From Rhizobiaceae bacterium CPCC 101076 (GTDB lineage Bacteria > Pseudomonadota > Alphaproteobacteria > Rhizobiales > Methylopilaceae): a stretch of DNA of 64,000 nucleotides. A program made the translations under genes and the position numbers. This document shows, in pieces, positions 27,877-36,462 of the stretch. A model generated the notes under the pieces. That model worked only from the letters and a program-made list of their open reading frames with translations, made no database searches and was not told the DNA's origin. The stretch is taken from the NCBI GenBank assembly GCA_003347645.1, contig QDFX01000017.1, positions 25,009 to 89,008 of the forward strand, given 5' to 3'. The number at the start of each line of letters is the position of its first letter. The first letter of the stretch is position 1.

Positions 27877-27954
27877 GGCCCGGTGGGGGAGCGGCTACTC
27901 CGAGACGCGGCAGTGTCTTTACAACTCTGGTTCAAGTCCAGAGCCGGGCCTCCA
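27877..27954 (+). other. tRNA-like sequence with an aberrant anticodon arm
   Basis: A 78-base stretch has most tRNA hallmarks: acceptor 5' GGCCCGG pairing with 3' CCGGGCC, discriminator T and an encoded CCA; a canonical D arm GGGG-AGCGGCTA-CTCC; and a T arm TCTGG-TTCAAGT-CCAGA with a standard T loop. The T stem can extend to six pairs, or the acceptor to eight. The anticodon arm is abnormal: AGACG pairs with TGTCT around a six-base loop, CGGCAG, lacking U33, or AGAC with GTCT around eight bases. No seven-base loop can be drawn. A degenerate tRNA, a non-decoding tRNA-like RNA or an attachment-site remnant are possible. Confidence 0.5.
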
Positions 27955-27978
27955 ATTTTCTCGTTCCGGACGCGCCGG

Positions 27979-29058
27979 ATGACGCCGCCGTCGACAGAGG
28001 TGGACGTGCGGCGCGTCGAGGTGATCGCGCCTAATTTCAAGCGCCGCCTGTCGGGTGTGACCTCGACGCTGGAGCGTGTCGTACCGGAACAGGCCCGCTC
28101 AGTCGCCATCGCCGCACTCGGCCCGGGACTGTCGGCATCCCTGCCGAAGCTTCGATGTCATCAGCTTGCGGGATTATGGCGCGCTCCGGCCGACCGGCCG
28201 TTCCGGATCTGGCACGCCCGACGCAACATCGAAATGCTCGCCGGCATTCTCCTGCGCGACTTGTTGCGCATGCCGCTCCGGCTGGTCTTCACCTCGGCGT
28301 CGCAGCGCAGGCATACCGGCTGGACCCGCTTTCTGATCGGCCGGATGGATGCGGTGATCGCAACCTCCTCCGCGACCGCGTCTTATCTCGAGCGGCCATC
28401 GACGGTGATCCGCCACGGCATCGATCTCACGCAGTTCAAGCCACCGCCGGATCGGACTGAAACTCGCCGGATGCTCGGCCTTCCCGACCTGCGGCTCGTC
28501 GGCTGCTTTGGCCGCATCCGGGCGCAAAAAGGCACCGACGTCTTCGTCGAGGCGATGCTCGCTCTGCTCCCTGCCCGCCCGGATGCCGGCGCGGTCGTGC
28601 TCGGCCGCGCGACCGGACCGCATGCGTCGTTTCTCGACGCATTGAAGACCCGCGTGGCTGATGCCGGACTGAGCGACCGGCTGCTGTTCGCCGACGAAGT
28701 ACCGCCAGAGCAAACACCGCGCTGGTATCAGGCGCTCGACGTCTATGTAGCGCCGCAGCGCTGGGAAGGCTTCGGCGTCACGCCGCTCGAAGCGATGGCG
28801 ACCGGCATGCCCGTGGTGGCGACGACCGTCGGAGCGTTCCCGGAACTCCTCGTCGATGGAGAGAGCGGTTTCCTGGTGCCGCCCGGCGACGTCCCGGCGA
28901 TGACGAGCGCTATCGCAACGCTGCTCGACGATATGGACCGTTCCGCTGCGATGTCGCGGCAGGCACGGACACATGTCGCCGCGTTCAGCCTCGCCGGCGA
29001 GGCTGAGGCCATCAACGCCGTTTATCGCGGGCTCTGGGAGCGGAACAGCTCGATATAG
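27979..29058 (+). CDS. Glycosyltransferase family 4 (GT-B fold)
   Basis: 359-aa sugar transferase, probably for lipopolysaccharide core or O-antigen. The N-terminal acceptor half includes RRLSGVTSTLERVVPEQARS; the donor half has VGCFGRIRAQKGTDVFVEAM near residue 205 and the E-x7-E motif in YVAPQRWEGFGVTPLEAMATGMPVV near residue 290. The ATG at 27979 was chosen because upstream codons run into the tRNA-like sequence. It converges with the next glycosyltransferase gene, overlapping it by 37 bases. Confidence 0.88.
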   Translation: MTPPSTEVDVRRVEVIAPNFKRRLSGVTSTLERVVPEQARSVAIAALGPGLSASLPKLRCHQLAGLWRAPADRPFRIWHARRNIEMLAGILLRDLLRMPLRLVFTSASQRRHTGWTRFLIGRMDAVIATSSATASYLERPSTVIRHGIDLTQFKPPPDRTETRRMLGLPDLRLVGCFGRIRAQKGTDVFVEAMLALLPARPDAGAVVLGRATGPHASFLDALKTRVADAGLSDRLLFADEVPPEQTPRWYQALDVYVAPQRWEGFGVTPLEAMATGMPVVATTVGAFPELLVDGESGFLVPPGDVPAMTSAIATLLDDMDRSAAMSRQARTHVAAFSLAGEAEAINAVYRGLWERNSSI

Positions 29059-30050
29059 GCGTCCGTGATCGCATCGAGCGAGAAGCGGGCCGCGAGCGTT
29101 TGCGTGCCGCCCGCGACGAGCGATGCGCGCAAAGCCGGATCGGCCTCCAGTCTGGCGAGAGCTTGGGCGAGCCCGTCGGCATCCTCGACGTCGAACATCA
29201 GACCGTCCTCGCCGTCCGTCATCATCCAGCGCGGGCCTTCGGCACGCGAGGAGACGACCGGCCGACCGATCGACCATGCTTCCAGGATGACATTGCCCAG
29301 GGGTTCATGCAGTGACGGCACGACGAACGCATCGGCCGCCGCGACGAAGGGTGAGGTATCGGCCTGCCAGCCGGCGAAACGGACACGATCGGCGATGCCG
29401 AGCGCGACGGCCTGCTGCTCCAGCGCCTGCCGCTCCTCGCCGTCACCAACGATCCAGACCCAGGCCCGCGGCAGCCGGGCCGCCGCATCGAGCAGCGTGT
29501 GAAACCCCTTCCGGCGGACGAAGCGCCCGGCGCCGACAATAAGGAACGCGTCGTCCGGCGTTTGAAGTGTCGAACGTGCGACCGGCGCCGCAGCATGCGC
29601 TCGGGTAAAATTGGAAATCACCTCGACCGGCTTTTGCCAACCGAGCTCGCGCACCCGCTGGGCTATGTCCGGCGTGTTGCAGACGATCGTGTCGGTGTTG
29701 GTGAAATATTCGAGGCGCAGCGGAAAATCGCCGAGCCGCGAGATCTTGATGCAACCCTGGTAGGACGGAAGGAAGCGGCTCGCGCGCGGCGCCCAGGCCA
29801 TGATCGCATCAGGCTGGAAATTGCCGATCTTCCGCTTCAGCTTGGCCGCGAGCCAGAACCGGTAGAGCGAAATCCGGTTGAACGTACCCTCATTGATATG
29901 GGCCGCGTTCTCGATGTCCTTCTTCCAGACGCGGTTCGGGCGGATGAACGCCCACTGCTCGACGCCCTTGCTCGCCAGACCGTTGACCAGATTGACGAAA
30001 AACCGCTCGGACCCGCCGTCCTTGCCGAAATGGATATGGATGACCTTCAA
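29022..30050 (-). CDS. Glycosyltransferase family 4, LPS-biosynthesis type
   Basis: 342-aa GT-B enzyme. It begins KVIHIHFGKDGGSERFFVNL, a glycine-rich acceptor-side loop with the G-G-S-E-R pattern of core-LPS transferases, and has VGAGRFVRRKGFHTLLDAAA near residue 180 and the E-x7-E element in VPSLHEPLGNVILEAWSIGR near residue 260. The start is TTG at 30050, two bases after the stop of the upstream gene and directly before the family's first strand; no ATG or GTG fits as well. It is co-transcribed with the family 2 enzyme upstream. Confidence 0.88.
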   Translation of the reverse strand: MKVIHIHFGKDGGSERFFVNLVNGLASKGVEQWAFIRPNRVWKKDIENAAHINEGTFNRISLYRFWLAAKLKRKIGNFQPDAIMAWAPRASRFLPSYQGCIKISRLGDFPLRLEYFTNTDTIVCNTPDIAQRVRELGWQKPVEVISNFTRAHAAAPVARSTLQTPDDAFLIVGAGRFVRRKGFHTLLDAAARLPRAWVWIVGDGEERQALEQQAVALGIADRVRFAGWQADTSPFVAAADAFVVPSLHEPLGNVILEAWSIGRPVVSSRAEGPRWMMTDGEDGLMFDVEDADGLAQALARLEADPALRASLVAGGTQTLAARFSLDAITDAYIELFRSQSPR

Positions 30051-30052
30051 AA

Positions 30053-30871
30053 CTAGATCCCGTCTAGCGGAGGCTCCTTGGATGGATGCGCGATCAGCGC
30101 ATGCCGCTGCCAGATCTTGGCCTCCGTCATGAACGAATAAACCGCCCCCGTCATCGCCTGGATAAAGCCGGCCCACCCGCAAAGGAAGAGCCATCGGCCG
30201 AAATAGAGACGAAGGAAATAATAGGGCGGGTTGAACACCAGCTTCGCCCAGCGAGGCTTTTCGCCCTGATCGAACAGTTGGTCCGCCTTGAGGGTCGAAT
30301 AGGCGTTCTCCTTCAGGATCTGCTCATCCAGGGGCAAGGGACGGAAGTGAAGAAGGCTGCCGGGTCGCGCACTCTTCACGCGGCCCTCCACCGAAATGCC
30401 TTCATGCACCCGTTTGGACAGATCGTAGGCGCCGGCACCGCGGCGAACGAGACGGAGATTGGGCCGCTCGAAGACATAGGTTGGCGTATAGCCGAACCCG
30501 ACGAGAAAGGGCCGACGGCGGATACGCCAGGCAACGGCTTCATCTTCGGCCAGCAAACGGGGCAGATGTTCTCTCAATTGCAGATCCAACCGCTCGTCGG
30601 CGTCGATGTTCAGGCACCAAGGCTGCGTGCACTGCTCCAGCGCGAACTGCTTCTGCGCGGCATAGCCCGGCCAGCCGCGCTGGAACACCTTGATCGGAAA
30701 TCCCTCTTCGCGCAGCCGCTCCAGTAGGTCGAGCGTGCCGTCCGTCGACCCCGAATCCACGACGATAATTTCGGCGCACAGATCGAGGCTGCGGATGCAG
30801 GGCTCGATGTAGTGCGCTTCGTTCTTGCAGATGATGAAAGCCGAGAGAGGGAGTCGTGTCGGCGTGGCCAT
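30053..30871 (-). CDS. Glycosyltransferase family 2 (WaaE/KdtX-like)
   Basis: 272-aa GT-A transferase. The donor domain starts LSAFIICKNEAHYIEPCIRS, with DSGSTDGT near residue 40 and the metal-binding DxD as NIDADER near residue 87. The middle has the FLVGFGYTPTYVFERPNLRL stretch and the C-terminal KADQLFDQGEKPRWAKLVFN helix region found in LPS-core glucosyltransferases of the WaaE group. ATG at 30871; an earlier in-frame start at 30952 lacks conserved sequence. It heads a two-gene minus-strand unit. Confidence 0.88.
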   Translation of the reverse strand: MATPTRLPLSAFIICKNEAHYIEPCIRSLDLCAEIIVVDSGSTDGTLDLLERLREEGFPIKVFQRGWPGYAAQKQFALEQCTQPWCLNIDADERLDLQLREHLPRLLAEDEAVAWRIRRRPFLVGFGYTPTYVFERPNLRLVRRGAGAYDLSKRVHEGISVEGRVKSARPGSLLHFRPLPLDEQILKENAYSTLKADQLFDQGEKPRWAKLVFNPPYYFLRLYFGRWLFLCGWAGFIQAMTGAVYSFMTEAKIWQRHALIAHPSKEPPLDGI

Positions 30872-31161
30872 GCGCCCCCGGTTCAGTAAAGAGAGAAAGA
30901 ATGGATCTTTCGGGCGCACTCCATGGCAAAACATACGATTTGACGCAACCAAGTTTCATCGCAGGCGAGCGCAGCGAATTTAGAGACTTTATCGAAGGCT
31001 GGCTGAATTGCGTTGACAGGCTCTCGGCCTCCCAGTCGATGCGCCGCGGCCTCTATGAAGCGGTTCAACTTCGATCAAGCCATTCTGTATTTGCTGGGCG
31101 AAGGACCAATTGGTACCAGTCGATCGACCATGATCGGCCTTGCTGCAGTATCTGAGAGTGA

Positions 31162-32184
31162 ATGATGGTTCGCCGGACGGAGAGCGCGTATCCATTTCCT
31201 GGTGGCCGCCCTCGCGTGCCGACCATTCATCGAATCCGGGCTGCATTCAGGGCATTCGGGGATTTGTTTCCCGGGATGCGATATAAAAAGATCAGAATCC
31301 AGCAGGTCGGGAAAGCGTTTCGCGCACTGAATGAGGACGACGTTGCGCTGATTACGTTGACCCACAACGACAAGCGCCTGCTCCAGCCGTTTCTGACTCA
31401 CTATCGCCAACTCGGCGTCACTCGGTTTCTCATCGTTGACGATCGATCGACTGACGGAACGAAAGAATTCCTCTCGCAGGAACCTGATGTCGATCTCTAT
31501 GAATCGAATTGCCGATACAGCGATGCCTATCGTGGTCGCGCCTGGCGCCAGATCCTGGTCAATCGATACGGCCGAGGTCGCTGGTACTTGAATGTCGATT
31601 CCGACGAATTTCTCGTATTCGCAGCCGCGCCGAGCTTGCCTCAGCTAATATCGTGGCTCGAAAAACGGGGTATAAGGCATATGCCGGCTCCCATGCTGGA
31701 CATGTATCCTCCGGGATATGTCGAAGCGGCCGATTATGCCTTCCCGCGCGATGGTATGCCTTGGACTATCGCCAGCCTGGTAGATGAGGACGGATATGAC
31801 CTGAGGGCGGGCGCTCGCGCCTGGAGCTTGAAGGGCGGGGTTCGGCAACGCTTTTTCCAAAGCAAAGCCGAACTAATGAAATATCCTCTAATGCATTGGG
31901 ATTCTCTCACCAGACTGGACAAGAGCATACATTTCCCAAACCCCTACTGGAGAAACTTCTCCGCTCCGGCAGGAGCACTTCTGCATTTCAAATTCTTCTC
32001 AGGCTTCTCGGATGATTTTGCCGAAGTCGTCCGCAACGGCCAACATTTTGGCGGCGGACAGATATACCAGGATATACTTGAGAAAATTCAACAACCCGCT
32101 CAGATAGTACTGGAAACGGCAACATCGATTACCTATACGGGCGCGAGGAAACTCGCTCGGATGGGTTTCTTCTCGGTGGAATAA
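31162..32184 (+). CDS. Glycosyltransferase family 2 protein (Glyco_tranf_2_4 type)
   Basis: 340-aa putative GT-A enzyme. ALITLTHNDKRLLQPFLTHY and RFLIVDDRSTDGTKEFLSQE resemble the nucleotide-binding half, and WYLNVDSDEFLVF near residue 155 supplies the DxD-type acidic motif. HMPAPMLDMYPPGYVEAADY follows. This pattern is typical of the family 2 group with two DxD-like elements found in capsule and O-antigen loci. Base composition is noticeably more AT-rich than the flanking core genes. Start at 31162 or the adjacent ATG at 31165. Confidence 0.82.
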   Translation: MMVRRTESAYPFPGGRPRVPTIHRIRAAFRAFGDLFPGMRYKKIRIQQVGKAFRALNEDDVALITLTHNDKRLLQPFLTHYRQLGVTRFLIVDDRSTDGTKEFLSQEPDVDLYESNCRYSDAYRGRAWRQILVNRYGRGRWYLNVDSDEFLVFAAAPSLPQLISWLEKRGIRHMPAPMLDMYPPGYVEAADYAFPRDGMPWTIASLVDEDGYDLRAGARAWSLKGGVRQRFFQSKAELMKYPLMHWDSLTRLDKSIHFPNPYWRNFSAPAGALLHFKFFSGFSDDFAEVVRNGQHFGGGQIYQDILEKIQQPAQIVLETATSITYTGARKLARMGFFSVE

Positions 32185-32245
32185 GCGTGTGGCCATTCTT
32201 GGCACGAACGGCTCCGGTGACCGCATTTTATGCTAAGCGAGCCCG

Positions 32246-32950
32246 ATGACCGGCATCCTGACCAATCTCCGCGCCCTGACGCTTCGAGCTCTACGGGCGA
32301 GGACCGCGACGATCGACGGCGTTCTCGTCAGCACCGACCCGAATGACCCTCTTCTGAGGCCTATCCGGGCAAAAATCTTCAAGGGAGTGTATGAGGCGCC
32401 CGAACGTGCGCTGCTGAAAATGTTGCTCACCCCCGAAGACCGCGTCCTGGACATAGGCGCGTGCACCGGCCTCATCGCATCGCTTTCAGCAATGACGGTC
32501 GGTAGTGAAAACGTCGTAGCCTACGAAGCCAATCCGAGGCTTCAGAAACTCATACTGTGCAATTTCGCACTCAACGGAGTCTCCCCGCATTTGCACATGA
32601 AAGCCATCACGGCCGATGGCAGGGCCGTCACCCTTCACATTACCGGCAACCTATTTTCATCGAGCCTCATTGACCGCCAACACCAGACCGATACCGAGAG
32701 CATACCGAGCGAGCCAATCGCCGCCGTCCTCGAAAAAGAGAGGCCAACGCTCGTATCCATGGATGTCGAAGGAGCGGAGGAGGAATTAATTGGTGCCACC
32801 GAATTCCCCGGTGTACGGAAAATACTGATCGAAACTCATCCACATATTGTTGATCCGGAGCAGCCGGCGCGAGTGGTTCGTAGACTTGCTGCGCTCGGCT
32901 TCCAGCAACTCCGAACGGAGGGAGATTCTCTTGCACTGATCAGATCTTGA
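32246..32950 (+). CDS. FkbM family methyltransferase
   Basis: 234-aa SAM-dependent O-methyltransferase, probably modifying a sugar hydroxyl. SAM-binding motif I is VLDIGACTGLIASL near residue 68; the acidic residue after strand 2 is in VVAYEANPRLQKL; the family hallmark VSMDVEGAEEELI lies near residue 172. The end, ILIETHPHIVDPEQPARVVR, is typical too. It lies in the polysaccharide island between a glycosyltransferase and a glycosyltransferase pseudogene, all on the plus strand. Confidence 0.9.
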   Translation: MTGILTNLRALTLRALRARTATIDGVLVSTDPNDPLLRPIRAKIFKGVYEAPERALLKMLLTPEDRVLDIGACTGLIASLSAMTVGSENVVAYEANPRLQKLILCNFALNGVSPHLHMKAITADGRAVTLHITGNLFSSSLIDRQHQTDTESIPSEPIAAVLEKERPTLVSMDVEGAEEELIGATEFPGVRKILIETHPHIVDPEQPARVVRRLAALGFQQLRTEGDSLALIRS

Positions 32951-32989
32951 TCGGCGCAGCAGAAGCAAAATCCAAGTTAGGGATTCCGT

Positions 32990-33833
32990 GTGACAAAGAC
33001 AAAGCTGATCGTCGCCTTTCCAATTTACAACGGCGCGAAGACCATGGAACAGAGTCTCCAATGCATCGCAGATCAGACTATCGAGATTTCCGGGCGATAA
33101 TTGTCGAGAATAAGTCGACTGATGACACGCTACTCATTGCTCGAAAATTCTGCGAAAAAGACTCCCGTTTTGAACTGATCGAAAACGAGTTTCATCGAGA
33201 CGCCATCGCAAATTTTCCCACACGATCGAACTGGCGAGCGCTCGTGGCGAATATTTCTGCCTGCGTGCCTGCGACGATCTCTCCACCCCTGGCTTTCTCA
33301 AGTCCCTCCTTGCGGCGCTCGAAGCCGATCCAAGCAAAATGCTGGCCGTCGGCTCGGTCGACCGTTATGAGCCGGACGGTATCAAACACCTGACCCCGAA
33401 ATCCGATATCTTCGACTTCGGGAGCAAGCTCGCCGCGGGTGACCTTCCACGAGGTCTGATCTTTCCCTCGGAATGGTTCTACGGCGTGGTCCGCTCCGCC
33501 GGCGGCGCGGAGATCATGTTGCGTCGCTGGCCCGAACTCGGTCGCGCCTAGTGTGCGGCGTCATATACGATAGCGGAATTCGTCGTCCGGGATTTGGTCA
33601 CCTACGTCCCCGAAGAAAAGTATCTCTTCTTCCGGGGTTCAGACTCGGAAAATTTATACAAGGCCAAAGCTTGGAAAGAACGCCTTTCCCAACGCTGGCT
33701 CTATACGATGGGGTGTTTCCGAGTTCGCGATTTCCTCCCGCCTCTTTCGGTGCGCACCCGTTATAAGCTGTTCCGGATGTTTTGGCGTGATGCTCGTCGT
33801 AAGACCGGCTATCGCCTGCTAGGCAAACTCTGA
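32990..33833 (+). pseudogene. Decayed family 2 glycosyltransferase
   Basis: From GTG 32990 the frame reads TKTKLIVAFPIYNGAKTMEQ, a normal family 2 start, then shifts near 33080 into a frame with YRDFRAIIVENKSTDDTLLI, the nucleotide-binding motif. A second shift near 33215 leads to SARGEYFCLRACDDLSTPGF, holding the DD element, and this frame meets an in-frame TAG at 33549-33551 before continuing through VPEEKYLFFRGSDSENLYKA to TGA at 33833. With two shifts and a stop, about 281 codons of an otherwise coherent enzyme are inactivated. Confidence 0.8.
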
Positions 33834-33858
33834 CCCCATCCAGCGATCCTCGCCGGCG

Positions 33859-34635
33859 TCACCGCCGGCGGAGAAAACCATCTGGTGCGACCGTCACTTG
33901 CAGCTTCCTCTGAAGCTCAAGGTCCAACTCAAATTCATCGTGTTTTGCCAGAAACTTATGGACGGCCGTTTTGGGGTTGTTTCCAACGTCCCAAGGTCGA
34001 GATAGGAAAAAACCCTTCGGCATGTCCTCGACAAAGGTGTCGAAGACAACACAGTAACTGCCGCTCGAAACGAGGCCCGCGTAGGCTTCCAGTTCCGCAA
34101 GAACATGATCTTGCGTGTGCATGCTGTCGAGAAACACCATGATCCTGTTGTATTTTTGAGCAATCTCACGCACGGACGATACTATTTGGGGGTCGATGGA
34201 AGAACCCAGGATGAGGTTGAACCTATTTGCCAACGGATGGGCTTCGAGGGCCGCACGATTGTGCGATCGGATGTCGATATCGACCCCGATGACCATTCGC
34301 TTCGGAGCTTGTGGATCCAGAAGCTCACCCGTCTCGGCCGCATCACACAGATCGAGAAGCGCCAGAAGCGAGGCGCTCAGGATCAGCGATCCGCCGTGAG
34401 CGATTCCGGTCTCTATGATCAAATCAGGTCGGACTGACCAAATGAGTTCCTGAACAGCGATGATGTCGCTCGGATATTGAATGATCGGTCGGCCCAGCCA
34501 TTCAAAATTGTATACGTACTGCCGCGCCATCGACTCTCGGAGCCAGTCTTGCGACAGCCTATTGAACGACTCGTCGGAACCATAGGAGGCAATGCGAGCA
34601 CTCTTTTCATGTTTGAACTGAGAGACCGGATCCAT
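33859..34635 (-). CDS. CmcI (cephalosporin hydroxylase) family protein
   Basis: 258-aa protein with a Rossmann methyltransferase-like fold. Landmarks: IIQYPSDIIAVQELIWSVRP, LIIETGIAHGGSLILSASLL near residue 73 (motif I), MVIGVDIDIRSHNR near 113, and IMVFLDSMHTQDHVLAELEA near 165. In polysaccharide loci such proteins are thought to be sugar methyltransferases rather than hydroxylases. It is the last gene of the seven-gene rfbF operon, four bases after the epimerase stop. Confidence 0.87.
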   Translation of the reverse strand: MDPVSQFKHEKSARIASYGSDESFNRLSQDWLRESMARQYVYNFEWLGRPIIQYPSDIIAVQELIWSVRPDLIIETGIAHGGSLILSASLLALLDLCDAAETGELLDPQAPKRMVIGVDIDIRSHNRAALEAHPLANRFNLILGSSIDPQIVSSVREIAQKYNRIMVFLDSMHTQDHVLAELEAYAGLVSSGSYCVVFDTFVEDMPKGFFLSRPWDVGNNPKTAVHKFLAKHDEFELDLELQRKLQVTVAPDGFLRRR

Positions 34636-34639
34636 AACT

Positions 34640-35452
34640 CTACTCTCTCGCCGCCTGACGGCTCGCGTCTATTATGAGGGGGATATAATCGAGGATAGAC
34701 TGAGCCTCGAACGGAAATTCGCCTTTGAGACGTGAAACCGAAATGTCCGGGAAATCCATTCCCGGGGCGCTTTTGGCCTGCACGATGTCGCACCCCGTAA
34801 GTTGCTGCAGCCTCTCCAATATTTCGGCATGACGAATGCTCTTTCCCGAAGCCACGTTGTAGACCCGATGTTCCCCGTTGTCGGCGATGAGCGTGAGCAG
34901 GGAAACGACATCCTCGATCGCAATATAGTCTTTGGAGGATTCCGGACTCGATTGCAGCTCTATCCGCCCACGTACGGCTTCACGAATTACAGCCATCAGA
35001 AAATTGCTCGACTCAAGATCGAGGCCGACGACGTTTGATAGTCGCGCTATTCGCACTCTCGGATTTGCCTGAGCCAGGCACAGGGCCTCCCCGGCGACCT
35101 TCGAGATATTGTAAAGGTCATCGGGAGCGTTTGGCCTCACACGAATCTCTTCGTCTTCAGATGCGGACCGAAGTCCTGCGTAGATACGTGTCGAAGACAG
35201 GTACAGAAGGCTGTCGAAGGCTCCTACTGACAGTATTCTGGCGAGGTAGGAAACATGCGCATCGATCGTCTCGAATGGCCGCCACCTAAAATCGGCGGTT
35301 AGGCCGGCACAATAGAAAACCTGTCCCAGCGGTCGGCTCAGGACTTCTTCGCTACCCTTCTTTGGCACGAAGACGTCTCGCCCCAGACTTTTCAAATGAC
35401 GTACCAGATGGCTTCCGATGAAGCCGGTGCCCCCGATTACCGTCGAGATCAT
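34640..35452 (-). CDS. NAD-dependent epimerase/dehydratase family protein (probable nucleotide-sugar 4-ketoreductase)
   Basis: 270-aa extended SDR. The cofactor loop GGTGFIGSHLVRHL is at residue 7, SSTRIYAG near 89 supplies the catalytic serine/threonine region, and YNISK near 115 is the YxxxK pair. It is shorter than a typical 4,6-dehydratase and lies downstream of rfbG and the C-methyltransferase, so reduction of the C4 keto group of the CDP sugar is the most likely role (inference). The ATG overlaps the acyltransferase stop (ATGA). Confidence 0.87.
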   Translation of the reverse strand: MISTVIGGTGFIGSHLVRHLKSLGRDVFVPKKGSEEVLSRPLGQVFYCAGLTADFRWRPFETIDAHVSYLARILSVGAFDSLLYLSSTRIYAGLRSASEDEEIRVRPNAPDDLYNISKVAGEALCLAQANPRVRIARLSNVVGLDLESSNFLMAVIREAVRGRIELQSSPESSKDYIAIEDVVSLLTLIADNGEHRVYNVASGKSIRHAEILERLQQLTGCDIVQAKSAPGMDFPDISVSRLKGEFPFEAQSILDYIPLIIDASRQAARE

Positions 35453-35937
35453 GTCCGCTCGCCGATTTTGACCAGCGGATTCCCGGCATAAATGCCGTAA
35501 GGGTCCAGCCTACCTCTTACGACAGAGCTCGCGCCGATTACGCAGCCTTGGCCCACGGCCGATCCGTCCAGGAAAACGCAATTTGCGCCGATCCACACAT
35601 CGTTTCCTATCTTGATGCCTCCCTTGCTGGGTCGGAATCCTTGGCTGCGGATGGGGATGCTCCGGCTGGAAAATTCATGATTTGTTGGCGCGAAGGCGCA
35701 GTTCGCGGCGATAGCGACCTGATCTCCGATCTCAAGACCGTTTCCGGTGTAAAGAACGCAGCCCGAATTGATCACGGAGTCGCTGCCGACCACCAAATCG
35801 CCCCGCCCTCCGGCGGGTTTGATTTTCACGAATGAATCGATCACCGAATTGGCGCCGACGACAATCCGGCTTCCGCGGACGGAATCCTCGATATCCGCAA
35901 GCGATGATATTCGAGCAGTGGGATGAATCTCGATCAC
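35449..35937 (-). CDS. Acyltransferase of the left-handed beta-helix (hexapeptide repeat) family
   Basis: 162-aa trimer-forming acyltransferase, probably O- or N-acetylating the sugar. Hexapeptide repeats run through most of the chain (IVVGANSVIDSFVKI, LVVGSDSVINSGCVL, LEIGDQVAIAANCAF), with a loop containing the likely catalytic histidine in PTNHEFSSR near residue 87, then IKIGNDVWIGANCVFLDGS. The start is GTG 35937 (VIEIHPTARI), which overlaps the rfbC stop by GTGA; the ORF is open 18 codons further upstream inside rfbC. Confidence 0.88.
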   Translation of the reverse strand: MIEIHPTARISSLADIEDSVRGSRIVVGANSVIDSFVKIKPAGGRGDLVVGSDSVINSGCVLYTGNGLEIGDQVAIAANCAFAPTNHEFSSRSIPIRSQGFRPSKGGIKIGNDVWIGANCVFLDGSAVGQGCVIGASSVVRGRLDPYGIYAGNPLVKIGERT

Positions 35938-36458
35938 GCGGCCGGCCACTCCAGATCCGCGTCCCTGATCACTCTGATCTCTTTCGGCCATCCAATCCCG
36001 AACGCCGGGTCATCATAGCGGTAACCCCGGGCCTGCCCCGGTTCGTAGGCGCGGCCCATCTGATAGAGGAGATCGGTGTCGTCCTCCAGTGTCAGGAAGC
36101 CGTGGGCGCAGCCTTCGGGGATGAAAATCGCATTCATCGACCGGCTGTCGAGGACCACCGACGTCCATTGCCTGAATGTCGGGCTGTCCGGGCGCAGGTC
36201 GACCGCGACGTCGAAAGCCTTCCCGCGGACCGCGCGCACGAGCTTCGCCTCTGCGAAGGGCGGATCCTGGAAATGAAGGCCGCGCAGCGTTCCTCCCGTG
36301 GGGTTCGTGGACAGGTTGATCTGAACCGAGGTGAAGTCGATCCCCGCCCTGGCGAATTCGTCGGGGCAGTAAAGCCGGGCAAAGGCCCCGCGGGGATCCA
36401 CATGCGGCTCGGCATGGACCTCGAATACGCCAGCGATGTCGGTCGCAGCGAACCTCAT
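35934..36458 (-). CDS. rfbC: dTDP-4-dehydrorhamnose 3,5-epimerase family protein
   Basis: 174-aa cupin epimerase. The pattern DPRGAFARLYCPDEFA, TLRGLHFQDPPFAEAKLVRA (with the catalytic histidine in GLHFQ near residue 61), FDVAVDLRPDSPTF and IPEGCAHGFLTLED is diagnostic. Because it sits among rfbF, rfbG and a C-methyltransferase, its substrate is more likely a CDP-4-keto-6-deoxyhexose than the dTDP sugar of the family name (inference). ATG four bases after the methyltransferase stop. Confidence 0.9.
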   Translation of the reverse strand: MRFAATDIAGVFEVHAEPHVDPRGAFARLYCPDEFARAGIDFTSVQINLSTNPTGGTLRGLHFQDPPFAEAKLVRAVRGKAFDVAVDLRPDSPTFRQWTSVVLDSRSMNAIFIPEGCAHGFLTLEDDTDLLYQMGRAYEPGQARGYRYDDPAFGIGWPKEIRVIRDADLEWPAA

Positions 36459-36462
36459 GGCG

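Noticed and set aside
27877..27954. Calling this stretch an ordinary tRNA with a named amino acid
   Set aside because: No seven-base anticodon loop with U33 can be drawn, so no anticodon can be assigned with confidence.
27877..27954. Calling it tRNA-Sec because of the 13-pair acceptor/T branch
   Set aside because: There is no TCA anticodon and no long variable arm.
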